From NCBI RefSeq assembly GCF_008369105.1, contig NZ_VINQ01000001.1:62001-126000 (forward strand): DNA of 64,000 nucleotides, read 5' to 3'. The notes beneath the pieces are model-generated. The model made no database searches. It was not told the origin of the DNA and was given only the letters and a program-made list of their open reading frames with translations. The position numbers were made by a program, and so were the translations under genes. The DNA comes from Aquicoccus porphyridii (GTDB lineage Bacteria; Pseudomonadota; Alphaproteobacteria; Rhodobacterales; Rhodobacteraceae). This document shows positions 38,476 through 46,612 of the stretch, in pieces; within the stretch, counting starts at the first letter, position 1; each line of letters begins with the position of its first letter.

Positions 38476-38661
38476 AACGCGGGGTCAAGGCGAACCGGCG
38501 CTTCCGGCTCCGGTCTTGTTGCCGTGTTTCAGGTGGGGGTATTTCGCGGCGGGTCTGGGCCGGTCCTGAGCGGGGGTTTGCACGGGGCCGCACCGATCTC
38601 GATGCCAACGCATCACGGGAATGGGGCTGCCGGGCGATCCATGTTTGGCCAAAGACCTCGT

Positions 38662-38895
38662 TCACCGGCGGCGCACGGAATTGCCACCCGCGAGGATTCC
38701 GTTGATGAGTGCCGAGACCGCGGCGTGCATTTCGGCCTGGTCGGCATGATCGGCGAACTCATGTGCCGCCGCCGCATCGCGAAGAACCCCCACGATCTCG
38801 TTTTCAGGGAGGATATTTCTGTCGTTCAGCGCCAGAAGCAGCGACTCGCAAATCGAGAGAGCGGCGGTTCCGGCAACGTCGTTGGGGACGGGCAT
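38662..38895 (-). CDS. Hypothetical short helical protein
   Basis: 77 aa, no membrane helix. The segment AALSICESLLLALNDRNILPENEIVGVLRDAAAAH is a two-helix pattern I recall from hypothetical proteins in related bacteria. It is divergent from the Crp/Fnr gene, sharing a promoter region with a palindrome variant. Function unknown; weak ribosome site. Confidence 0.65.
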   Translation of the reverse strand: MPVPNDVAGTAALSICESLLLALNDRNILPENEIVGVLRDAAAAHEFADHADQAEMHAAVSALINGILAGGNSVRRR

Positions 38896-38975
38896 GAGCG
38901 GCTTCGCTTTCTGTTGGAAGGGGAAGGAACAGGTTGGAACGTCTCGTGATCATAGGCGCGATCTGTTAAGCCGGG

Positions 38976-38989
38976 CTGATACAAAGCAG
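38976..38989. promoter_or_regulatory. Crp/Fnr-type palindrome variant, site 4
   Basis: CTGATACAAAGCAG, one mismatch from CTGA-N6-TCAG. It lies 38 bases before the Crp/Fnr gene and 80 from the divergent gene, suggesting autoregulation. Confidence 0.5.
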
Positions 38990-39027
38990 CATGAGGCACA
39001 AGTTTCCCGGTTATTTGAAAAGGACAC

Positions 39028-39792
39028 ATGACGCGCTGTCGATCCCAGTTGGAAAACGATATGTTGATCCATGAAAGCCCGTTGACGCGAAAGCTGTCCG
39101 CCTTTGTCGCCCTGTCAGGCGACGATCTGGAGACACTTGCCCGCTTTCACCAGCGCAGGCGGACGTTTCAGGCGGGACATGAACTGATCCATGAAGGGGG
39201 AAAGCACCAGTCCGCGTTCATCCTCGCCGAAGGCTGGGCCTGTTCCTACAAGATGTTGCCCGATGGCGAGCGGCAGATCGTGGATTTCCAGGTTCCGGGG
39301 GATTTCCTGGGGCTGCGCAGCGTCCTGTTTCGCGCGACGGATCACAGCGTCGAAGCCGTGACACGGATCGAAGCCTCCGAGGTTCTGGCCTCTGACATTT
39401 TCGACGGGTTTGCCACGGCGCCGCGCCTTGCCACGGCCATCCTGTGGGCGGCGTCGCGCGACGAGGCGATGGTGGTGGAGCATCTGGTCAGCATCGGCCG
39501 CCGCTCGGCGGATGAGCGCATGGCGCATCTCTTGCTGGAACTGGGGGCAAGGTTGATGCTGGTGGGCACCGGCGACAAGACGGGTTTTGACTGCCCGTTG
39601 ACGCAATATCATCTGGCCGATGCGCTGGGGCTGAGCGCGGTCCATGTGAACCGCGTGCTGCGCCACCTGCGCGAAGAGGGGTTGGTGACGTTCCAGAAGG
39701 GGCGGGTCGATTTCAACGATTTGCCCGGGTTGACCAGGCTCGCGGATTTCGACCTTGATTATCTGGACCAGGACGGGCCGTTGCTGCGCTAG
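39028..39792 (+). CDS. Crp/Fnr-family transcriptional regulator
   Basis: 254 aa from ATG 39028 (AAAAGGA just upstream; an ATG at 39061 is possible). N-terminal cyclic-nucleotide-type beta-roll (FVALSGDDLETLARFHQRRRTF, GHELIHEGGKHQSAFIL) and C-terminal helix-turn-helix (YHLADALGLSAVHVNRVLRHLREEGLV). The recognition helix reads SAVHVNR where Fnr has ETISR, so an altered half-site is expected. There is no N-terminal Cys cluster for an iron-sulfur centre. It is likely the regulator of the palindromes in this island. Confidence 0.92.
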   Translation: MTRCRSQLENDMLIHESPLTRKLSAFVALSGDDLETLARFHQRRRTFQAGHELIHEGGKHQSAFILAEGWACSYKMLPDGERQIVDFQVPGDFLGLRSVLFRATDHSVEAVTRIEASEVLASDIFDGFATAPRLATAILWAASRDEAMVVEHLVSIGRRSADERMAHLLLELGARLMLVGTGDKTGFDCPLTQYHLADALGLSAVHVNRVLRHLREEGLVTFQKGRVDFNDLPGLTRLADFDLDYLDQDGPLLR

Positions 39793-39901
39793 GGGCTGTC
39801 GCGTCGGATTGGAAACGCCCGGTGCATAAAGCATCGCCAGTTACCCGAGAGCATGGACCGCATTCCCAAGGAATCTCTTTTCCCCGGTCTGTTCGAAATG
39901 A

Positions 39902-39951
39902 CGAAGCACCGCTTTCGGCCATACGAGGTTTCAGGCCGTTGCGGTGCTTCG
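39902..39951. other. Long two-tier hairpin
   Basis: Outer arms CGAAGCACCGC (39902-39912) and GCGGTGCTTCG (39941-39951) pair perfectly; inner arms CGGCC and GGCCG also pair. No T run. It could be a Crp/Fnr-gene terminator or part of a small RNA. Confidence 0.5.
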
Positions 39952-40090
39952 CCTTTACTCGCAACATACAATCGACAGCAAGAATTTGCGCCGCCTGCTC
40001 TCACCATGGAGGGCTTGCGCGGGGTCGGGACTGATACAGGTTATTGCTTGTGGTGATTTTGCGCACATGCGTTGCGCCCCCGAAATGCAA

Positions 40091-40122
40091 GGAACGGGCG
40101 CGGGATCATCCCGGCCCGTTCC
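40091..40122 (-). terminator. Terminator of the OmpA lipoprotein gene
   Basis: Read on the minus strand: GGAACGGGC, an inner CGGGATGATCCCG, then GCCCGTTCC followed by TTGCATTTC. Arms at 40114-40122 and 40091-40099, 24 bases after the gene's stop. Confidence 0.75.
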
Positions 40123-40145
40123 ATGGCAACAGGTCGCAGGGCGGA

Positions 40146-40787
40146 TCAGCCTGTCGGCGTGATCACGATTTCAACCCGGCGGTTCTCGGCGCGCCCGGCA
40201 CTGCTGGCATTCGAGGCGATCGGCTCGTGAAAGCCGCGCCCTGAAACCACGACCCGGCTGGCGCTGGTTCCGTTGCCGATCAGCACACGTGCCACGGCCA
40301 GCGCGCGGTCCTGGCTAAGCTGGTTGTTGAGGGCTGCGGTCCCGACATTGTCGGTATGGCCGACAACGCGGACAGCGGAATCGGGATGGCGCTGCAAACT
40401 GTCTGAAACCGCCTGCAATGCCGGCCGGAAGCCGGGATCGACGACAGATGAGCCGGTGCGGAAGGTTACCGATTCCGGCAGGATGACCCGCAGGTCGCTG
40501 CCGGTATTGGTGATCGCCGCGCCGCTCCCGGCAAGGGACTGGCGCAGTTCGCGCTCTTGTGCGGCCATGTGCGCCCCGGCGGCCCCGCCGATAGCGGCAC
40601 CAAGCGCGCCGCCGATCACGGCCCCGCGCGTGTCGCCCCCGATCATCTGCCCTGCCGCCGCGCCGGTCAGACCACCGACGATGGCACCTGTGCCGGGTTG
40701 ATTGGCGGTCCCGTCAGGATATGTGCATCCTGCCAGGATCGAGACCGAGAGAACGCCGATTGCAATTTTCTTTCCATGATAGCCCAT
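40146..40787 (-). CDS. OmpA-family lipoprotein with glycine zipper
   Basis: 213 aa lipoprotein: lipobox LAGC with Cys21, then a glycine-zipper region (about 33-75: GAIVGGLTGAAAGQMIGG) and a C-terminal OmpA domain (VGHTDNVGTAALN, AENRRVEIVI). It probably sits in the outer membrane and binds peptidoglycan, like E. coli YiaD. Last gene of the envelope island on the minus strand. Confidence 0.92.
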   Translation of the reverse strand: MGYHGKKIAIGVLSVSILAGCTYPDGTANQPGTGAIVGGLTGAAAGQMIGGDTRGAVIGGALGAAIGGAAGAHMAAQERELRQSLAGSGAAITNTGSDLRVILPESVTFRTGSSVVDPGFRPALQAVSDSLQRHPDSAVRVVGHTDNVGTAALNNQLSQDRALAVARVLIGNGTSASRVVVSGRGFHEPIASNASSAGRAENRRVEIVITPTG

Positions 40788-41143
40788 CGTCCGTGTCCTT
40801 CCAAAGGTGCGGCCTGTACAGGAACTGCCAGGTCGTCACGCAAAACCTCGGTCAGTATGCCGCGAAGCATCATGTGCGCTGCTGATCTAGGTTAACCTTT
40901 GAGGAAGAAGCGGCGCCGCTCTGTGGCGGGGTGCGTTCGTGGGGATGCGCGTCGCTTCGGGCCGGGGCGAGGTTGCGGGATGAAATGCCCGGCGCTGACG
41001 GTGTGAGCACCCGGCCGCGGCCGCGTGTTGGCCGGTGTTTTCCTGCCGAACGGAATTTTTCCGCGGACGTTACGGAAAGGCGTTGCTCGCGGTGGTGACA
41101 GCGCGCGCGCAAAAGGGCAGGATCGCGCCAAAGGGAGGCCCTT
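40788..41143. other. Divergent intergenic region (356 bases)
   Basis: Between the OmpA lipoprotein and the acyl-CoA synthetase. Contains the palindrome AGGTTAACCT (40889-40898) and CGGAA-TTT-TTCCG near 41050. No gene, repeat or clear operator beyond these. Confidence 0.5.
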
Positions 41144-42661
41144 ATGAAGCGCATACACCAGATGCTGAATGCCGCCGCGCGCGCGCGTGGGAGCGAGCTT
41201 GGGATCATCGACCATGACGACAGGAGCTATGACTGGGCCGCGATCAAGGCCGGGGCCGAGGCGGCGCGGGATGCGTTGATCGCCCGGGGCGTGCAGCCGG
41301 GCGACCGGGTGGTGATCGTGCTCGAGAACAGCGCGGCGATGGTGGCCTTTCTCTATGCCTGTTCGATGATGGACGCGATTGCATGCCCGGTGAACGCGCG
41401 GCTGACCGATCCCGAGATCGACCGCATCCTGCGCCATTCCGAGGCGGCGGCGGCGGTGATGACGGTCGCGACCGGGCCGGCCCCGCGTCAGCATGCCGAG
41501 CGGATGGGTGCCGAGGAGGTGCCGCTTCCCACTGGGACGGTGGCGATCCTGTGCCGCGACGGGGCCACGCCCGAGCCGGTGCACGAATCGCCCGAGCACC
41601 AGATCGCGATCCTGCTTTACACCTCGGGCACGACCGGCATGCCGAAGGGGGCGATGCTGTCGCATGCCGCGATGCTCAATTCCGCGGCGGCGTCGGAGGA
41701 TCTGCGTGACCTGGTGGCCGAGGACGTGACCTATCTCGCGCTGCCGATGAGCCATATTTTCGGGTTGGCCACGATCCTTGCGATCACCCGGTCGAAAGGG
41801 GCGGTGCGGCTTGAGGCGCGGTTCGACGTGGCGCGCCTCTTCGAGGCGCTGCGCACCGATATCACGGTTCTGCCGGCGGTGCCGCAGATGCATGCGCAAC
41901 TGTTCCATTATGCCCGCAAGCAGGGGGTCGAGCGCTACGAGGCGGGGATCTTGCGTTACACCTCGTCGGGGGGTGCGCCGCTCGATCCGGCGTGGAAGCG
42001 CGAGGCCGAGGATTTCTATGGTGTCGCCTTGCAGAACGGCTATGGGCTCACCGAGAGTTCCTCGGGGGTCTGTGCCACCAAGAACGAGCTCGGCGATCCC
42101 GACAATTCGGTCGGCGTGCCGATGCTGGGCAGCGAAGTGCGGGTGAACACCACCGCGCCGGGGTCGAACCCGGCCGAGGGAATCGGCGAGGTCGAGATCG
42201 GCGGGCCGCAACTGATGCTGGGATATTTCCGCGATCCCGAGGCGACGGCGGCGGCGATGACCTCGGACGGGTGGCTGCGCTCGGGCGACCTGGGGCGGTT
42301 CGACCGGCATGGGCGCTTGCATATCGTGGGGCGGACCAAGGAGTTGATCATCCATTCGGGGTTCAACATCTACCCGGCCGAGATCGAGGCGGTGCTGACC
42401 GAGCACCCGGACGTCATCCTCGCGGCGGTCGTGGGGCGCCGGATCGAGGGCGGCAACGAGGAGGTCGTGGCCTTCGTGACCACGGTGCCGGAATCGGGGC
42501 TGACCGAGGCGGCGCTGAAGGCGTATCTGCATGACCTGCTGGCGCCCTACAAGCGGCCGGTGCGGATCGTGGTGGCCGATGCGCTGCCGGCCGCGCCGTC
42601 CGGCAAGATCTTGAAATCCGGCCTGCTGGAGTATTTCGCCGAGGAGCTTGAAGCGGATTAG
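41144..42661 (+). CDS. Acyl-CoA synthetase (AMP-forming)
   Basis: 505 aa ANL-superfamily enzyme. The AMP-binding motif LLYTSGTTGMPKGAML is intact, with YGLTESSSGVC, the SGDLGRFDRHGRL hinge and the catalytic Lys region PSGKILKSGL. It adenylates a carboxylic acid and loads CoA. GGGAGG upstream. The downstream alpha/beta hydrolase (31 bases away) and VOC protein are co-directional, suggesting catabolism of an aromatic or fatty acid; the substrate is unknown. Confidence 0.94.
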   Translation: MKRIHQMLNAAARARGSELGIIDHDDRSYDWAAIKAGAEAARDALIARGVQPGDRVVIVLENSAAMVAFLYACSMMDAIACPVNARLTDPEIDRILRHSEAAAAVMTVATGPAPRQHAERMGAEEVPLPTGTVAILCRDGATPEPVHESPEHQIAILLYTSGTTGMPKGAMLSHAAMLNSAAASEDLRDLVAEDVTYLALPMSHIFGLATILAITRSKGAVRLEARFDVARLFEALRTDITVLPAVPQMHAQLFHYARKQGVERYEAGILRYTSSGGAPLDPAWKREAEDFYGVALQNGYGLTESSSGVCATKNELGDPDNSVGVPMLGSEVRVNTTAPGSNPAEGIGEVEIGGPQLMLGYFRDPEATAAAMTSDGWLRSGDLGRFDRHGRLHIVGRTKELIIHSGFNIYPAEIEAVLTEHPDVILAAVVGRRIEGGNEEVVAFVTTVPESGLTEAALKAYLHDLLAPYKRPVRIVVADALPAAPSGKILKSGLLEYFAEELEAD

Positions 42662-42691
42662 ATATGCGCGAGCTGAGCGTTGGAGGCTGCG

Positions 42692-43441
42692 ATGAGTGAG
42701 TATCTCGACACGCCGCAGGGGCGGCGGCTGGCCTATCACAGGAGCACGGGGCGGGGCCCTTGGGTGGTGTTCTGTGGCGGGCTCAAATCCGACATGGAGG
42801 GCAGCAAGGCGCTGCATCTCGAAGCCTGGGCGCAGCGCGAGGGCCGGGCCTTCCTGCGGTTCGACTATTCCGGGCATGGCGAAAGTTCGGGGGCTTTCAC
42901 CGATGGCTGTATCGGTGATTGGCACGAGGACACGCTGGCGGCGGTGGATGCGCTGACCGAGGGGCCGGTGCTGCCGGTGGGCTCGTCCATGGGCGGTTGG
43001 CAGGCGCTGTTGCTGGCGCGGGCCCGGCCCGGGCGGATCGCGGGGATGGTGACGATCGCCGCGGCGCCGGATTTCACCGAGGATGGATACTGGGCCGGGT
43101 TCAGTGACGCGCAAAAGGTGCAGCTTGAATCCGTGGGGCACGTGGAATTGCCCAGCGATTACATGGAGCCTTACGTGATCACCCGCCGGTTGATCGAGGA
43201 CGGGCGCACGCGGCTGGTGCTGCGGTCGCCCCTGCGGCTGCCGTTTCCGGTGCGGTTCCTGCAAGGCACGGACGATACGGCGGTGCCGGTCGCAACGGCG
43301 GTGCGCCTGCTCGATCATGCCGAGGGGCCGGATATGCGGCTCACGCTGGTCAAGGATGCCGATCACCGGTTTTCCGACGAGACCTGCCTTGACGTGATCG
43401 AGACGGCGCTTGAGGATGTTCTGGAACGGGCGGGGGCATGA
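42692..43441 (+). CDS. Alpha/beta hydrolase
   Basis: 249 aa from ATG 42692 (TTGGAGG 7 bases upstream). The nucleophile elbow VGSSMGGWQ fits GxSxG with Ser, and the final His lies in KDADHRFS. The FDYSGHGES segment resembles acyl-protein or short-chain hydrolases. Its stop overlaps the next start (ATGA). Confidence 0.9.
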   Translation: MSEYLDTPQGRRLAYHRSTGRGPWVVFCGGLKSDMEGSKALHLEAWAQREGRAFLRFDYSGHGESSGAFTDGCIGDWHEDTLAAVDALTEGPVLPVGSSMGGWQALLLARARPGRIAGMVTIAAAPDFTEDGYWAGFSDAQKVQLESVGHVELPSDYMEPYVITRRLIEDGRTRLVLRSPLRLPFPVRFLQGTDDTAVPVATAVRLLDHAEGPDMRLTLVKDADHRFSDETCLDVIETALEDVLERAGA

Positions 43442-43869
43442 AGATGGAACAGAGAGTATCGCTGATCACGCTGGGGGTGCGCGATTTGCCCCGGGCGGTG
43501 GCGTTCTACGAGGCGCTGGGGTGGCAGAAGGTCGAGAGCCCGGACGGGATCGCGGTGTTCGACCTGATCGGGCAGAGCCTCGGGCTTTATCCGCTGGAAA
43601 AGCTGGCCGAGGATATGGGGGTTTCACCCGAGCGTCTTGGCACCGGGGCGGCGACGCTGGCCTGCAACACGCGCGAGAAGGACGAGGTGGCGCAGGTCAT
43701 CGCGGCGGCGCGCGCGGCGGGGGCCGAGGTGCTGCGCGAGGCGGGCGAGGTGTTCTGGGGCGGAGTCGTGGGCTATTTCGCCGATCCCGAGGGCCATGTC
43801 TGGGAAGTGGCGTGGAACCCGTTTTCGCCGCTGTCGGAACGCGGCGAGTTTCGCTGGAACGGGTATTGA
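43438..43869 (+). CDS. VOC/glyoxalase-family protein
   Basis: 143 aa, two beta-alpha-beta-beta-beta modules: ITLGVRDLPRAVAFYEALGW and YFADPEGHVWEVAWNPFSP, the standard ends of a glyoxalase-like domain. ATGA-coupled to the hydrolase. Possible reactions are isomerase, dioxygenase or resistance; none is indicated. Confidence 0.9.
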   Translation: MKMEQRVSLITLGVRDLPRAVAFYEALGWQKVESPDGIAVFDLIGQSLGLYPLEKLAEDMGVSPERLGTGAATLACNTREKDEVAQVIAAARAAGAEVLREAGEVFWGGVVGYFADPEGHVWEVAWNPFSPLSERGEFRWNGY

Positions 43870-43965
43870 GGGGCGCCTTTCCGGGATCAAGGCGACAGGC
43901 CGGGGCGGATGAAAGGGGGGCGCTGCCTCCTTCGGCGCAAAATGCCCGGCATTTTGTCGCCTTCA

Positions 43966-43993
43966 CCCCCGGAGTATTTGCCGCAAGATGAAG
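43966..43993. repeat. Rhodobacteraceae-type intergenic repeat (GGAGTATTT...GCAAGATGAAG), copy 1
   Basis: CCCCCGGAGTATTT, then GCCGCAAGATGAAG. It matches copy 2 at 50724-50756. It is preceded by a near-perfect hairpin CAAAATGCC-C-GGCATTTTG at about 43938-43956. It overlaps a false start at 43988, which is one reason to start the next gene at 44009. Confidence 0.7.
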
Positions 43994-44008
43994 CGGGGGA
44001 GGGCCGGG

Positions 44009-44641
44009 ATGCGCAAGCCGCGCAGCATGTGGAGCCTTGAGACGCTGGGCCGGGTGCGGCTGTCGCGCTATTTCTACATGCGCGAGTTTCTCTATTCGGA
44101 GATTGCCAATTTTCATGGGCTTCAGAACATCCCCGACGATCCCGACCTCGCCATCGAGAACGGGCAGGCGTTCTGTGCCGCGCTGCTCGATCCGCTGGAG
44201 GAAACATTCGGGCGGGTGGCGGTGCGGTCGGGCTATCGCTCGGCCACGCTCAACCGGTTCGGCAACGAGAACGGTTTGAACTGCGCGCGCAATGACTATC
44301 CCCAGGAGTGCCATATCTGGGATCGCGGGCGCGGCGAGGAGGCGATTGCGGGTGCCTCGGTGGTGATTCCGTGGTTTGCCGATCATTATGCGGGCGGGCG
44401 TGACTGGCGCGACCTGGCGTGGTGGCTGCATGATCATCTGCCCTATTCCGAATTGTGGTTCTTTCCCAAGCTCTGTGCCTTCAACATCAGTTGGCGGCCC
44501 GAGCCGTGGCGGATGATCTCGTCCTACATCGCGCCGCGCGGCACGCTGTTGCGGCGCGGTGCGGCCCCGGGTGAGGGGCCATCGGAGCGGCGCGCGCGTT
44601 ATGCGGATTTCCCGGCGTTTCGCGGGTTGGCGGGGCCATGA
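44009..44641 (+). CDS. Peptidase M15-like protein
   Basis: 210 aa from ATG 44009 (GGGGAGGG seven bases upstream, beyond the repeat). A segment RVAVRSGYRSATLNRFGNE looks like the start of M15/DD-carboxypeptidase-type domains, and QECHIWDRG may supply the His/Asp metal site in place of the usual SxHxxGxAxD. It has aromatic-rich C-terminal parts (WWLHDHLPYSELWFFP). The zinc-peptidase role is inference. ATGA overlap with the next gene. Confidence 0.6.
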   Translation: MRKPRSMWSLETLGRVRLSRYFYMREFLYSEIANFHGLQNIPDDPDLAIENGQAFCAALLDPLEETFGRVAVRSGYRSATLNRFGNENGLNCARNDYPQECHIWDRGRGEEAIAGASVVIPWFADHYAGGRDWRDLAWWLHDHLPYSELWFFPKLCAFNISWRPEPWRMISSYIAPRGTLLRRGAAPGEGPSERRARYADFPAFRGLAGP

Positions 44642-45228
44642 GCGATCTGTGGGGCGTCTATCAGCGCAACGCGGCACGGTTCGACCGCGAGCGCGACACG
44701 CAGCTCCATGAGCGCGGCTGGCTCGAGCGGTTCTGCGGCCTGCTGCCGGCCGGCGGGCGGGTTCTTGACCTCGGCTGTGGCTCGGGGCGGCCGATGGCGG
44801 AATACCTGATCGGGCTGGATTTCGATGTGACCGGCATGGATTTTGCGCCCGCGATGCTCGATCTCGCGCGGGCGCGGTTTCCTGCGGCAACCTGGCGAGA
44901 GGGCGACATGCGGGCGCTGGACCTAGGCGAGGTCTTTGACGGCGTGCTGGCGTGGAACTCGTTCTTTCATCTTGGCGGCGCGGAACAGCGCGAGGTGTTG
45001 CCGCGGATGGCGCGGCACCTCGCCCCCGGGGGCGCGTTGATGCTTACGGTGGGGCCGGGGGCGGGCGAGGCCTGGGGCGAGGTGGCGGGCGAGCCGGTGT
45101 TTCACGCCAGCCTGGCAATCGGGGAATACCGTACGATCCTTGCCGATGAAGGGCTGGACCTTGTCGCCTTCGTGGCCGAAGACCCGGGATGCCAGGGCCA
45201 TTCGGTGCTGCTGGCGAAAAAGGGCTGA
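44638..45228 (+). CDS. Class I SAM-dependent methyltransferase
   Basis: 196 aa. Motif I VLDLGCGSGRPM, acidic DVTGMDFAPAML strand and FDGVLAWNSFFHL are standard. Substrate unknown. Coupled (ATGA) to the M15-like gene. Confidence 0.9.
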   Translation: MSDLWGVYQRNAARFDRERDTQLHERGWLERFCGLLPAGGRVLDLGCGSGRPMAEYLIGLDFDVTGMDFAPAMLDLARARFPAATWREGDMRALDLGEVFDGVLAWNSFFHLGGAEQREVLPRMARHLAPGGALMLTVGPGAGEAWGEVAGEPVFHASLAIGEYRTILADEGLDLVAFVAEDPGCQGHSVLLAKKG

Positions 45229-45311
45229 GCGGTGGGGGGCGACGGGAAACCGGTTGACGCGGCGGACCAGATCGACAGAGTCCGACCAAGGTTGAAGGAG
45301 CAGGAAATCTC

Positions 45312-46022
45312 ATGCAGGAACCTCTGGTTCTGATCCCGGGCATGATGTGTGATGCGCGGCTTTACGCCCCGCAGATCGAGGCGTTCAGCCGCGAGCGCTC
45401 GGTCACGGTGGCCTGTGCGACGCGCGGTGAGCGGATCGAGGAGATCGCCTCGACCATCCTTGACGGGGCGCCGCAGAAATTCGCGCTGGCCGGGCTGTCG
45501 ATGGGGGGGATTGTCGCGATGGAGGTGCTGCGGCGGGCGCCCGACCGGGTGACGCGGATCGCGCTGATGGACACCAACCCGCTGGCCGAGACGCCGCAAA
45601 GCTCGGCGATGTACGAGCCGATGATCGTGGGGGTGAAGGCCGGGCGGCTCGACGAGGTGATGCGCGGGTTTCTCAAGCCCGAGGTGTTTGCGCCGGGGCA
45701 GGGACGGATGGAGGTCATGGCGCTCATGGCCGAGATGGCGCAGAGCCTTGGGCCCGAGGTGTTCCTGCGGCAGGTGCGGGCGCTGCAACGGCGCAAGGAT
45801 CAACAGGCGGTGCTGCGCAGATGCAAGGTGCCCGCGCTGGTGCTGTGCGGCGAGCATGACCGGCTGACCCCGGTCAAGCGTCATACCTTCATGGCCGAGC
45901 TGATCCCCGGTGCGCATCTCGAGATCGTGGCCGACGCGGGCCATGCGCCGGTGATCGAACAGCCCGAGGCGGTGAATGCCGCGCTGTCGGCGTGGTTGGC
46001 GCAGCCCTATATTCTCAGGTAG
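45312..46022 (+). CDS. Alpha/beta hydrolase
   Basis: 236 aa. Opens LVLIPGMMCDARLY and has nucleophile elbow LAGLSMGGIVAM, the CGEHDRLTP acid region and a DAGHAPVIEQPE His region. Similar to the MenH/BioH-like esterases in layout. AAGGAG lies upstream. Followed within 3 bases by a tiny membrane protein. Confidence 0.92.
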   Translation: MQEPLVLIPGMMCDARLYAPQIEAFSRERSVTVACATRGERIEEIASTILDGAPQKFALAGLSMGGIVAMEVLRRAPDRVTRIALMDTNPLAETPQSSAMYEPMIVGVKAGRLDEVMRGFLKPEVFAPGQGRMEVMALMAEMAQSLGPEVFLRQVRALQRRKDQQAVLRRCKVPALVLCGEHDRLTPVKRHTFMAELIPGAHLEIVADAGHAPVIEQPEAVNAALSAWLAQPYILR

Positions 46023-46025
46023 CCG

Positions 46026-46259
46026 ATGGCAAAGAAGGATCGCCGCACCCAGCTTCGTGATTATGCCCGGCGGGTACGTAAATGGAGCCGCGATCACATT
46101 CCGCCGGGGCTTCGGCTGGTGGCGGGGCTCGTGCTGATGGCGGGCGGGGTTCTCGGGTTCCTGCCGATCCTCGGGTTCTGGATGCTTCCGCTGGGCATGG
46201 CGGTGGCGGCGGCGGACGTGTTGCCGATCTGGCGCTGGTGGAAGAGGCGCAAGGATTGA
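46026..46259 (+). CDS. Small membrane protein (PGPGW-like)
   Basis: 77 aa: a basic N-terminus (MAKKDRRTQLRDYARRVRKW), then a hairpin of two helices (LRLVAGLVLMAGGVLGFLPILGFWMLPLGMAVAA) and a basic tail WRWWKRRKD. A two-helix hairpin with basic ends is typical of small membrane-shape proteins. Function unknown. Confidence 0.7.
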   Translation: MAKKDRRTQLRDYARRVRKWSRDHIPPGLRLVAGLVLMAGGVLGFLPILGFWMLPLGMAVAAADVLPIWRWWKRRKD

Positions 46260-46338
46260 CGCCCTTGTTGACCCCGGGGGCACGGGCGCTGGACGAGGCC
46301 CGGATCAACGACTACCTTGTGACCGTGGTGTGAGCGTG

Positions 46339-46557
46339 ATGAGCGATGTTGAAATCAAGCTGCGATCGACCCTGACCTGTCCGCATTGCGGGCATGCCAG
46401 CGAGCAGACCATGCCGACGGATGCCTGTCAGTGGTTTTACGACTGCGCGTCCTGTGGTGCGGTGCTCAAGCCGAGGCCCGGGGATTGCTGTGTGTTTTGT
46501 TCCTATGGCACGGTGCCCTGTCCACCGGTTCAGGCGGGGCACGATTGTTGCGGATAG
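46339..46557 (+). CDS. GDCCVxC-domain protein (Cys version)
   Basis: 72 aa from ATG 46339 (a GTG nine bases earlier is also possible; neither has a good ribosome site). Ten Cys: CPHC (14,17), CASC (36,39), GDCCVFC (50,51,54), CP (61) and CC (70,71). The GDCCVFCSYGTVPCPPVQ block defines a family that has selenocysteine versions; here all are Cys. Probably a metal-binding or redox ribbon; its role is unknown. Confidence 0.8.
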   Translation: MSDVEIKLRSTLTCPHCGHASEQTMPTDACQWFYDCASCGAVLKPRPGDCCVFCSYGTVPCPPVQAGHDCCG

Positions 46558-46612
46558 CACGCGAGCGGCGCATGTGGCGGCAGATCACGCCGAGCCGGTG
46601 CATCGCGCGGGG

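Larger units (their letters stand above)
39793..40145. other. Convergent intergenic region with two large hairpins (353 bases)
   Basis: Between the Crp/Fnr gene (plus) and the OmpA lipoprotein (minus). It has a 50-base hairpin at 39902-39951 and a terminator at 40091-40122. Short open frames have no recognisable product. Confidence 0.6.

Noticed and set aside
32619-40787. EcfG-type general stress promoters (GGAAC-N16/17-CGTT) in the island
   Set aside because: I looked upstream of each island gene and found no adequate match.
40892-43366. Open frame of more than 800 codons antisense to the acyl-CoA synthetase and hydrolase
   Set aside because: It covers two real genes on the other strand and reads as Arg/His/Pro-rich noise.
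43988-44008. Upstream start for the M15-like gene
   Set aside because: This ATG lies inside the GGAGTATTT-GCAAGATGAAG repeat; the ATG at 44009 has a proper ribosome site.
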